Below, one piece after another: positions 8,758-15,987 of a stretch of 64,000 bases of DNA. Below the pieces are notes generated by a model that saw nothing but the letters and a program-made list of their open reading frames with translations, had not been told where the DNA came from and did no database searches. This DNA is from Wenzhouxiangella sp. XN79A. Its GTDB lineage: Bacteria; Pseudomonadota; Gammaproteobacteria; Xanthomonadales; Wenzhouxiangellaceae. A program made the translations under genes and the position numbers. The stretch covers positions 1-64,000 of the forward strand of contig NZ_JAAWWS010000147.1 of assembly GCF_012272825.1 (NCBI RefSeq), in the 5' to 3' direction. Each line of letters starts with the position of its first letter. Positions within the stretch are counted from its first letter, which is position 1.

Positions 8758-9558
8758 CTAGCAATCTTCCATCTGTTCTTTCAGGTCGAGTTTCAGGTTG
8801 CGCAGCAGCATGACCTGCTCTTGTTCAAGGCTCTGCACATACAGTCGATCCAAGATGTCAGAAATAGTTTCACCTAGGGAGTTAGTTCCGCACACATCGA
8901 CGCCCAAAGAAAGATAATACTCAACGATGTCAAGATCTCCAAGACTAGCGGCCTCGTATATTGGTGATTGATCGTAAACTGGATACAGGGAGTCTTGAAA
9001 CAGCTGAGTTAGCTTCATATCAGGGTTAGCTCCAGCTTGAACAAGAACTCTAACGTGCTCAAGACCTACAGCGCGCGCCACAAATAGTGGAGTCTTACCT
9101 TGTGGCCCTGACCTCACATTCGGCTCAGCGCCAGAGTCCAGAAGTGTTTCTAAGAAGCGAATGTCCTGTCTGATGGCCGCATGATGTATCAACGGCACAC
9201 TAGCTACTCTCTGATCAGGGTCGGCTCCAAGGCTCAAGAGGCACTGCCAGCTTTTCAATCGGCCTTGCCTTAACGCTAGAAATATCGGCGTGACGCTCGC
9301 TGCTCCAATAATATCAATTGGGGTCCCTGAATTGATGACCTCGGCTATTCCACTGCAGTCGTTCCTTTCAATTGCATCAACTAGTCGTCGCCCACCAGGC
9401 CCACTGTAAATCTCGCGCTTGTCAATCATCAACGCCTCCCGGACAGTCGGGGGACGATCTGAAATTATGGGACGTTCCGATGCGCTTGCGCAGCCTTGGA
9501 GAACCAGCCCACAGAAACTTAGCAAAGCAAAAGTGCGGATAGAATTCATGATCAGCAT
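8758..9558 (-). CDS. Ankyrin-repeat lipoprotein, probable immunity protein of the adjacent lipase toxin
   Basis: The protein begins with a lipoprotein signal (MNSIRTFALL then LVLQGC, with the lipid-bearing Cys in an LQGC lipobox) and continues with about five ankyrin repeats. Typical repeat blocks are TPIFLALRQGRLKSWQCLLSLGADP, LIHHAAIRQDIRFLETLLDSGAEPN and SPIYEAASLGDLDIVEYYLSLGVD. It is therefore probably periplasmic and membrane-tethered, a binding scaffold rather than an enzyme. Possible starts are GTG 9573, ATG 9558 and ATG 9549; I use 9558, which has AGAGGA a suitable distance upstream. It overlaps the stop of the toxin-like gene by a few bases, so the two are co-translated. Ankyrin proteins are recurrent immunity partners in polymorphic toxin systems, and this role is inferred from the context. 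The DNA is lower in GC than its surroundings. Confidence 0.72.
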   Translation of the reverse strand: MLIMNSIRTFALLSFCGLVLQGCASASERPIISDRPPTVREALMIDKREIYSGPGGRRLVDAIERNDCSGIAEVINSGTPIDIIGAASVTPIFLALRQGRLKSWQCLLSLGADPDQRVASVPLIHHAAIRQDIRFLETLLDSGAEPNVRSGPQGKTPLFVARAVGLEHVRVLVQAGANPDMKLTQLFQDSLYPVYDQSPIYEAASLGDLDIVEYYLSLGVDVCGTNSLGETISDILDRLYVQSLEQEQVMLLRNLKLDLKEQMEDC

Positions 9559-10205
9559 CCTATTCCTCTGCACATATCCGGCATGGGATGCCAGCCAGCA
9601 GCGCCTACGCGGACTTGTTCGCCATAGATTCTCCCCGGAGTCAGGATGTTCACGGGTTGCAGCACATCGTAAGAGCTATAGATATGAGTGATGCTTGCTT
9701 TACTTGGATCATGGCCACGCACCGTACGAGGATTGACCCCCGCAGAATTAAAGACTGTTGCGCTTCCTCCGGCGGCGATGGCAGCCGCTTGCGCCAAGCC
9801 CCCGCCTAGACTCTGCCCGACATAGTGAACAGAATCTTTGAATCGAGACCCCAAAGCCATAGCTTGCTCATATTGCTGTGAAACCATCCCAAGTCCTTGA
9901 CGGAAATTATGTAACCAGTCAATTCCCTGATTCGTTCCTGTGAATACTAGCGCCGACTCTCCTAGCTCCTCATTAATTACCAGCATCGCTTGAAAGCCGG
10001 ATTCTTCATTCAAAAACCATTCGCGCATTTCCCACCCCTTAGGCAGATCTCTTCCATAAGCTGCATTGGCCAGAGCTCCGCGTGTCCGTTCAGCGTCCGT
10101 AAGGCCTCTATCAAACGTTAAAGCCTGTTTTACAGAAAATTGCATCGCAGCAGTTAACGCTCCGTTCGCAAATTTTCCTCCCGTCATTTCCGAGACTGCA
10201 ACCAC
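9552..10205 (-). CDS. Orphan polymorphic-toxin C-terminal module with lipase-like alpha/beta hydrolase domain
   Basis: The first 25 residues contain TGGKFANGALTAAMQFS, a motif I know from the junction region just before the variable toxin tip of RHS/haemagglutinin-type polymorphic toxins. The rest (about 60-215) is a class-3-lipase-like alpha/beta hydrolase. It has a nucleophile elbow VGQSLGGG with Ser132, a candidate acid Asp180 in SSYD and a candidate base His206 in GWHP, so the triad looks complete. No signal peptide is present. The first codon (GTG 10205) directly follows an in-frame TAA inside a REP-like repeat, so the delivery part of the toxin is missing; this is a displaced tip rather than a whole gene. 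The ankyrin lipoprotein downstream would be its immunity gene. A plain housekeeping lipase is unlikely given the leading motif. Confidence 0.7.
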   Translation of the reverse strand: MVAVSEMTGGKFANGALTAAMQFSVKQALTFDRGLTDAERTRGALANAAYGRDLPKGWEMREWFLNEESGFQAMLVINEELGESALVFTGTNQGIDWLHNFRQGLGMVSQQYEQAMALGSRFKDSVHYVGQSLGGGLAQAAAIAAGGSATVFNSAGVNPRTVRGHDPSKASITHIYSSYDVLQPVNILTPGRIYGEQVRVGAAGWHPMPDMCRGIGC

Positions 10206-10208
10206 TTA

Positions 10209-10432
10209 GACACCCACCACGTAGGGAATAACCTACAACAATTCGAGCCGTTTTCCCAATTTGGCTCTTCGCGATTTTGTGTGGGTTGAGCGATTCGGAT
10301 AGCCTACGGGCTTGTCCCAGCAGAACAACTCGGACACCCACCCAGAACAACTCGGACACCCACCCAGTAGCAGAACAACTCGGACACCCACCCAGAACAA
10401 CTCGGACACCCACCCAGTAGGAAATAACCTAC
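10209..10432. repeat. REP-like array upstream of the RAYT gene
   Basis: Two hairpins, GTAGGGAATAACCTAC (10221-10236) and GTAGGAAATAACCTAC (10417-10432), flank a direct repeat. A 50 bp unit is present twice (10321-10370 and 10371-10420); each unit holds two 22 bp copies containing aactcggacacccacc and ends in CAGTAG. The core CGGACACCCAC recurs in inverted orientation downstream of the transposase (11730-11885). The stretch 10433-10512 leads into the transposase and has no further repeat. The rest of the interval back to the toxin module has no gene. Confidence 0.75.
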
Positions 10433-10512
10433 ACGAATTCGAGCAATTCTTCCGATGCCAGGCCGCTGTCGCCTGACCTAGAGTGACCGTCCACTCGCTC
10501 AGGAAGGCCCCG

Positions 10513-11532
10513 ATGCCCGAACCTCGCTGCCGCCTCGTCTCGCTCGATGCCACGCCGCACTATCACGTCGTCAGCCGCTGCGTGCGGCGGCAGTTCCTGT
10601 GCGGCTTCGATCGCGACACCGGCCGGGACTTTTCGCATCGGCGGGACTGGATCCGGGCGCGGATCTTCAAGTTGGCCGACATCTTCGCGGTCGATATCTG
10701 CGCCTACGCGGTGATGAGCAATCACGTCCACCTGGTGCTGACGATCCGGCAGGACGTGGCGATCGCCTGGGACGAGCGCGAGGTCGCCAGGCGCTGGCTG
10801 CGGCTGTTCGGCGGGCGGAAGGAGGTCAAGCACTGGCTGGCCGGGCAGCGCCAGTCCGAGGCGCAGGCGGCCGCGGCACTGGAGTGGATCAAGACTTACC
10901 GAGAGCGGCTGTTCGATCTTTCCTGGTTCATGCGCTGCCTGAACGAGCCGATCGCCCGGATGGCGAACGAGGAAGACAACGTCACCGGGCGGTTCTGGGA
11001 GGGGCGATTCAAGAGCCAGGCGCTGCTGGACGAGGCCGCGCTGTTGTCGCTGATGGCTTACGTCGACCTGAACCCCATCCGGGCCGGCATCGCCGCCACG
11101 TCGGAAGAATCCGACTACACGTCGCTCCAGCAGCGGGTGATCGAGACGCGGATCCAGGATGCCCCGGAACAGAAGAACGATCTACCGAAAGACCTGAAGG
11201 CCGCTCTCGGCAAGCTGGCCCCGTTCGCGCCGGAGTCGGGCCTGCGGGAAGACAATGCCCTGCCCGTCACCCTCGCCGACTACCTGGAACTGGTCGACTG
11301 GACGGGCCGCGCGATCGCCCACGGCACGAAGGGCATGATCGACGACCGGCTGCCGCCGATCCTCGAGCGGCTGAAGGCTCGTCCCGAGGGCGTGGTCGAG
11401 TTCCTGTCGAAGCCACAGAAGCGCCGGGCGCCGAACGTGATCGGGCCGGTGCAGGCGCTCAAGGACTGCGCGCAGGCGTTCGGGCGGACGTTTCTGAAAG
11501 GTCGAGCGACCGCTACATTGTTGTTCGGTTAA
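10513..11532 (+). CDS. REP-associated tyrosine transposase (RAYT, Y1/IS200-like)
   Basis: A 339-residue single-copy HUH transposase of the kind thought to spread REP sequences rather than itself. The HUH metal motif is NHVHLVL (His71 and His73). The conserved downstream blocks GRFWEGRFKSQALLDEAALL and YVDLNPIRAG are present. I place the start at 10513 because AGGAAGG lies a suitable distance before it; an in-frame start 30 bp upstream has none. The catalytic tyrosine is not certain: the helix usually holding it reads SWFMRCLNE here, leaving Tyr129 or Tyr183 as candidates. Codon use is high-GC, like the core genome. Inverted arrays of the same short repeat flank the gene, as expected for a RAYT with its substrates. 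Confidence 0.85.
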   Translation: MPEPRCRLVSLDATPHYHVVSRCVRRQFLCGFDRDTGRDFSHRRDWIRARIFKLADIFAVDICAYAVMSNHVHLVLTIRQDVAIAWDEREVARRWLRLFGGRKEVKHWLAGQRQSEAQAAAALEWIKTYRERLFDLSWFMRCLNEPIARMANEEDNVTGRFWEGRFKSQALLDEAALLSLMAYVDLNPIRAGIAATSEESDYTSLQQRVIETRIQDAPEQKNDLPKDLKAALGKLAPFAPESGLREDNALPVTLADYLELVDWTGRAIAHGTKGMIDDRLPPILERLKARPEGVVEFLSKPQKRRAPNVIGPVQALKDCAQAFGRTFLKGRATATLLFG

Positions 11533-11541
11533 GCCGAGCCC

Positions 11542-11575
11542 AAAAAAACACCCTGCCCGCCTCGCCGGGCGCTTT
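11542..11575. terminator. Possible bidirectional terminator after the RAYT gene
   Basis: GCCCG/CGGGC hairpin (11555-11570) with a seven-A run at 11542-11548. On the minus strand the run becomes a T tract six bases after the stem; on the plus strand only a weak gctttgt follows. It lies ten bases past the transposase stop. Confidence 0.4.
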
Positions 11576-11694
11576 GTCGTGCTCGGAAATCGGTGAAATC
11601 GCCATTTTTCGGCCCGGAATTGTCTGCGCGCACCCAACGTGCGGATATTTGGTCGATCCAGATCAAATTACCGCGCCAATTTTCCGTGAGCTCC

Positions 11695-11890
11695 AGAAGA
11701 TCAACGACTCTTGTTGGGTCAGTGTCGTGTGGGTGTCCAGCCTCGAAGGGCTCTTGTTGGGTCAGTATTGTGTGGGTGTCCGGCCTCGAGAACGAGAAGA
11801 TCAACGACTCTTGTTGGGTCAGTGTTGTGTGGGTGTCCGGCCTCGAAGGGCTTCGAAGTGGTGGAAGTGGTGTGGGTGTCCGAGTTCGAA
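11695..11890. repeat. Direct repeats downstream of RAYT, inverted relative to the upstream array
   Basis: About three copies of a unit containing cttgttgggtcagtg and gtgtgggtgtccggcctcg, plus one divergent copy (gtgggtgtccgagttcgaag). The core GTGGGTGTCCG is the reverse complement of the CGGACACCCAC core in the array upstream of the transposase. The frame through this region is open only because the repeat lacks stops. The remainder of 11576-12015 holds no gene. Confidence 0.72.
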
Positions 11891-12015
11891 GGAGCGCGAA
11901 CGGCTTTGAAGTGGCAAGTGTTGTGCGGATTCGAAGTGGGGTTCGAAGCAGCGGTCCGGCCTGCGGGTCAGCGGGTACCATGGCACCTCTCCGATCGCTG
12001 GTTTCGAGACCCGCC

Positions 12016-14127
12016 ATGAGCCCCACGCTGTTCGCCACGGCCCCGCAGGGCCTCGAAGACCTCCTCGCCTCGGAGCTCGACGCGCTCGGCGCGGTCGAGG
12101 CCCGGCCCGGACGGGGCGGCGTGGCGGTTCGCGGCGGCCTGGCCAACGCCTACCGGATCTGCCTGTGGTCGCGAGTCGCCGGCCGGGTGCTGCTGCCGAT
12201 CGCCGAGTTCGACGCCGATGACGCCGACGCGCTGTATGCCGGCGCGCGGACCGTGGACTGGTCCGATCACCTGGCCGCCGACGGCTCGCTGGCGGTGGAC
12301 TTCACCGGCATCAAGCCGGCGATCACCCACGCCCGGTTCGCCCAGCAGCGGGTCAAGGACGCGGTCGTGGATCGATTCCGGGAGACGGCCGGCGTTCGAC
12401 CGGACGTCGACCCGAAGGCGCCCGACCTGCGCATCCACGTCCACCAGGACCGCGCACGGACCACGGTGTCGATCGACCTGTCCGGCGACAGCCTGCACAA
12501 GCGCGGCTACCGTGAGGACACGGTCGAGGCGCCATTGAAGGAACACCTGGCCGCGGCCATGCTGCTGCGCGCGGAATGGCCCCGGATCGCGGCCGAGGGC
12601 GGCGGGCTGGTCGACCCGATGTGCGGCTCCGGCACGCTTCCGATCGAGGCGGCCTGGATGGCCGGCGACGTCGCGCCCGGCCTGCTGCGCACCCGCTTCG
12701 GGTTCCAGCGCTGGCGCGGCCACGACGACGCGCTGTGGAAGGACCTGATCGACGAGGCGCTCGACCGCCAGGAGGCGGGCGTTCCGGGCATTCCGCCGAT
12801 CGTCGGATACGACCGCGACGGCCGCGCGATCAAGGCCGCGATCGGCAACCTCGAGCGCGCCGGGCTGCGCGGCCGGGTGCACGTCGAGAAACGCGAACTG
12901 GGCCAGGCCACGCCGCCGAAGGGCGTGACGACCGGGCTGGTGGCCACCAACCCGCCGTACGGCGAGCGGATCGGCGACGCACACGAGTTGATGCCGCTCT
13001 ATGTCCGCTTGGGCGACACCCTGAAGCGCCGCTTCGCCGGCTGGGAGGCGGTGGTGCTGAACGGCGCGGGCTGCGAGATCGGCCTGAAGCCGACCCGGAC
13101 CTGGGCGATGCGCAACGGGGCGATCGAGTGCCGGCTGGAGCGCTTCGAGCTCGGTGCCGCACCCGGCGGCGACGGGCCGGCGGCCGAGGACCTGCACAAC
13201 CGGCTGACGAAGAACCGCAAGAACCTCGGCAAATGGCTGCGCCGCGAGGACATCACCTGCTACCGGGTCTACGACGCCGACCTGCCGGAGTACGCGCTGG
13301 CCGTCGACGTCTACGGCAGCGACGACGGCGACTGGCTGCACGTACAGGAATACGAGGCCCCGGCCAGCGTCGATGCCGGCAAGGCGCGGTCCCGGCTGCG
13401 CGCGGCGCTGGCGACGATTCCGGAGGCGCTGGAGGTTCCCCCCGAGCGCATGGTGTTCAAGGTCCGGCGCCGGCAGAAGGGCCACGAACAGTACCAACGC
13501 CACGGCGAGCGCGGGCGCTTCCTGACCGTTCGCGAGGGCCCGGCGCGGCTTGCCGTGAACCTGACCGACTACCTCGACACGGGCCTGTTTCTCGACCATC
13601 GCCCGGTGCGCCGCTGGATCGGCGAGCAGGCTCGCGACCAGCGCTTCCTGAACCTGTTCGGCTACACCGGTGCGGCGACCGTCCACGCTGCCGTCGGCGG
13701 CGCGGCCGAGACCACCACCGTCGATCTGTCGAAGACCTACCTCGACTGGCTGCGACGCAACCTCGACCTCAACGGCCTCGATCGGCTTTCGAACCGCATC
13801 GTCCATGCCGATGTGATCGGCTGGCTTCAACGCGCAGCCGGCCCGTACGACCTGGTCTTCCTCGACCCGCCGAGCTTCTCGAACTCCAAGCGCATGGACG
13901 ACACGCTGGACGTCCAGCGCGACCACCCGACCCTGATCCGCGCCGCCATGCGCCTGCTCGCACCCGGCGGAACCCTGATCTTCTCGAACAACCTGCGGTC
14001 GTTCTCGATGGATGGATCACTGACCGAGGAATTCGCCGTCGAGGACCGGACGGGGTGGTCGATTCCGAAGGACTTCGAACGGAATCGACGGATTCACGGG
14101 TGTTGGTTTGTGCGACATCGGGGGTGA
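12016..14127 (+). CDS. rlmL: Bifunctional 23S rRNA methyltransferase RlmKL
   Basis: Methylates 23S rRNA at G2445 (N2, N-terminal half) and G2069 (N7, C-terminal half), E. coli numbering. The 703 residues match the 702 of E. coli RlmKL. An N-terminal THUMP domain (about 50-155) precedes the first SAM methyltransferase domain, with catalytic motif TNPPYGERIGD near residue 312. The second domain has FLNLFGYTGAATVHAA (SAM site, about 545) and the motif LDPPSFSNSK (about 615). The frame stays open far upstream, but only from repeats; ATG 12016 gives the canonical N-terminus SPTLFATAPQGLEDLL. ATG 11980, in frame, is a less likely alternative. Confidence 0.95.
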   Translation: MSPTLFATAPQGLEDLLASELDALGAVEARPGRGGVAVRGGLANAYRICLWSRVAGRVLLPIAEFDADDADALYAGARTVDWSDHLAADGSLAVDFTGIKPAITHARFAQQRVKDAVVDRFRETAGVRPDVDPKAPDLRIHVHQDRARTTVSIDLSGDSLHKRGYREDTVEAPLKEHLAAAMLLRAEWPRIAAEGGGLVDPMCGSGTLPIEAAWMAGDVAPGLLRTRFGFQRWRGHDDALWKDLIDEALDRQEAGVPGIPPIVGYDRDGRAIKAAIGNLERAGLRGRVHVEKRELGQATPPKGVTTGLVATNPPYGERIGDAHELMPLYVRLGDTLKRRFAGWEAVVLNGAGCEIGLKPTRTWAMRNGAIECRLERFELGAAPGGDGPAAEDLHNRLTKNRKNLGKWLRREDITCYRVYDADLPEYALAVDVYGSDDGDWLHVQEYEAPASVDAGKARSRLRAALATIPEALEVPPERMVFKVRRRQKGHEQYQRHGERGRFLTVREGPARLAVNLTDYLDTGLFLDHRPVRRWIGEQARDQRFLNLFGYTGAATVHAAVGGAAETTTVDLSKTYLDWLRRNLDLNGLDRLSNRIVHADVIGWLQRAAGPYDLVFLDPPSFSNSKRMDDTLDVQRDHPTLIRAAMRLLAPGGTLIFSNNLRSFSMDGSLTEEFAVEDRTGWSIPKDFERNRRIHGCWFVRHRG

Positions 14128-14247
14128 TGGTCTTGTTGTTGCCTCGGCATGGATGAGGGGCGCGCCTCAACAGCATCTTCAACGGCGTTTCACAGGCTGA
14201 TGCGGTCGGCTGTTGCCCGAGGGATCGAATTCGACTTCCAGGGTCAA

Positions 14248-14916
14248 CGTCAAAAGCGTTTCGCCCGCCCGCTGCGCGGGCTGATGGCGAGGTACTCTTG
14301 TGGCGACAAAAGTACCCGAACGCGCTGCGCGAACACCGCCGCCCGGCCTGCGGCCGGGTTCCCTCCGGTGCTCCCGGCCGGCGAGGTCTCCCGGATCAAG
14401 TCCGGGACAGGCTCTGAACTCGCTGCAGTCGCTTGCCCTCCTTCCGCTCAGACATTGCGACGGCCCCGATTGTCATCACAAGCGCCGCCATCCGGTCCGC
14501 GCCTCCGGCGGCGATGACGGCCGAGCAAGTCAACGGCCAACCCGCGCTCGCTCCCACCTGTTGGAGGGCGCTTGCGCGCGAACGGTTTCTTCCGGGATCA
14601 CCCTTCGCCCGCAAGCGGTCTCCAACAGGCCAGCGATGGCGACTGCTCTTCCGCGGCAATGGGTTCAAGCCCCCTCAAGGGCGCCGAGAAGCGCAGGGGC
14701 GGGCGGGACGATTGTCATCACGATCCGCCGCTGCATGTCCGAGCGCAGAGAGCGCAAGCGAACGAAGCGAGTTCAGCGGACCCCGCCCGCACCGAGCATT
14801 GCAGGGAACCCGAGCGAAGCTCGGGCGCCATTGCGGGAAAAGCGCTTTTGCCTACTTTAGTCGCCACAAAAGCAGGTCGCATCGGCCCGCGCAGCGGGCG
14901 GCGAGACGCTTCTGAC
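14248..14916. repeat. Long intergenic element A with ~65 bp terminal inverted repeats
   Basis: The left end (14248-14312, from gtcaaaagcgtttcgcccgc) and right end (14853-14916, ending gcgagacgcttctgac) are imperfect inverted copies over about 65 bp. They share GCCCGCTGCGCGGGC and a TTTTGTGGCGACAAAAGTA-like segment. Inside, 14558-14629 forms a further hairpin (ctgttggagggcgcttgc against gcaagcggtctccaacag). Related copies lie at 31668-32285 and 47646-48054. No protein in it looks real. The stretch 14128-14247 before it holds nothing recognisable. Confidence 0.75.
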
Positions 14917-14972
14917 TTTTCGAAAACGGCGCGAGAACCCCGGGTGCGCTCCGCCTACCCGGGCTACAACGT

Positions 14973-15009
14973 CCAAAACAAAGACACCGGGGCGCGGGGC
15001 AGCGCCCCG
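14973..15009 (-). terminator. Rho-independent terminator of ubiA
   Basis: CGGGGCGC/GCGCCCCG hairpin (14988-15009), eight perfect pairs, followed on the minus strand by GTGTCTTTGTTTTGG. It starts seven bases past the ubiA stop. Confidence 0.7.
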
Positions 15010-15015
15010 AAAACC

Positions 15016-15906
15016 CTACCGCAACCACATCGCCCCCATCACCCCCATCCACACCGTGAACCCGACCCAGTGGTTCGACAGGAACGCATCGAAGCACGCC
15101 TTCGGGTCCCGGTTCCGGAGCCGGAACAGCTGGACCTGCAGCAGGCCGAACACGATGACGACTGCGGCGAACCAGGCCGGGTGCGGCAGGAAGCGGAGAC
15201 CGAACAGGCCCAGTCCGGCGACGATCAGGCCCATCAGGCCGGCCAGGATGGGCAGGTCGTAGCGGCCGAACAGGATGGCGGTGGACTTCACACCCACCTT
15301 CAGGTCGTCCTCGCGGTCGGCCATGGCGTACTCGGTGTCGTAGACGACCACCCAGAGCAGGTTGATGAGGTACAGCCACCAGGCCGCTTCGGGCACGCGC
15401 CCGAGTTCGGCGGCGAAGGCCATCGGAATGGCCCAGCTGAAGGCCGCGCCGAGCACGATCTGCGGCAGGTGGGTAAAGCGCTTGAAGAACGGGTAGGTCC
15501 CGGCCAGCAGCGCGCCGAAGAAGGCCAGCAGCACGGTCAGCGGGGTGGTCAGCAGGACCAGGCCGAAGGCTGCGGCCATCAGCGCGAAGAACAGGTTCAG
15601 GGCCTGCCGGGCGGTCAGTTCGCCGGCCGCCAGCGGCCGCGCGCGGGTCCGTCCGACGTGCGGGTCGAGGTCGCGGTCGGCGTAGTCGTTGATCACGCAG
15701 CCGGCCGCGCGCATGACGATGACGCCGAGGGTGAACACGACCAGGTTCTTGACGCTCGGACGACCGCCGCCGGCGAGAAACAGCGCCCACCAGGTCGGCC
15801 ACAGCAGCAGCGCGATGCCGATCGGGCGGTCGAAGCGCATCAGGCGCAGCCAGGGACCGGCCGGCCCTTCGAAGATTCTGGCCGTCAGGCGGAATTCCAT
15901 CGGCAT
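15016..15906 (-). CDS. ubiA: 4-hydroxybenzoate polyprenyltransferase UbiA
   Basis: Inner membrane enzyme that joins an octaprenyl-type chain to 4-hydroxybenzoate in ubiquinone synthesis. Both Mg-diphosphate motifs of the family are present: NDYADRDLDPHVGRTRARPL (about residue 75) and DTEYAMADREDDLKVGVKS (about 200). Some eight or nine hydrophobic helices fill the 296 residues, which is the usual family length (about 290). The start may be ATG 15906 or ATG 15900; the longer frame upstream is not UbiA-like. It is divergent from the MFS gene over an 81 bp gap that includes catactatgcc, a possible minus-strand -10. It carries its own terminator and no ubiC is adjacent. Confidence 0.94.
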   Translation of the reverse strand: MPMEFRLTARIFEGPAGPWLRLMRFDRPIGIALLLWPTWWALFLAGGGRPSVKNLVVFTLGVIVMRAAGCVINDYADRDLDPHVGRTRARPLAAGELTARQALNLFFALMAAAFGLVLLTTPLTVLLAFFGALLAGTYPFFKRFTHLPQIVLGAAFSWAIPMAFAAELGRVPEAAWWLYLINLLWVVVYDTEYAMADREDDLKVGVKSTAILFGRYDLPILAGLMGLIVAGLGLFGLRFLPHPAWFAAVVIVFGLLQVQLFRLRNRDPKACFDAFLSNHWVGFTVWMGVMGAMWLR

Positions 15907-15987
15907 AGTATGCCCCGTCCCTCCGTGACGGCGGAACGACCTGATAGGATGGCGCCCGCGACCTTCTCCGCTCCCCGCGAGGCCCCG

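Noticed and set aside
10321-10420. Repeats of 22 bp considered as a CRISPR array
   Set aside because: Units are directly abutted or joined by six bases, there are no spacers, and no cas genes are nearby. They belong to the RAYT-linked repeat set.
11593-12015. 141-codon N-terminal extension of rlmL
   Set aside because: It reads through short direct repeats. The conserved protein begins at ATG 12016 with the family's usual N-terminus and length.
7387-12015. Search for a direct repeat of the tRNA 3' end marking an attachment site
   Set aside because: No copy of the T arm or acceptor sequence was found downstream within the patch, so no attachment site is claimed.
14572-15987. Long N-terminal extension of the MFS transporter frame
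   Set aside because: It crosses repeat element A and runs antisense to ubiA. The transporter starts at ATG 15988 with a good ribosome binding site.
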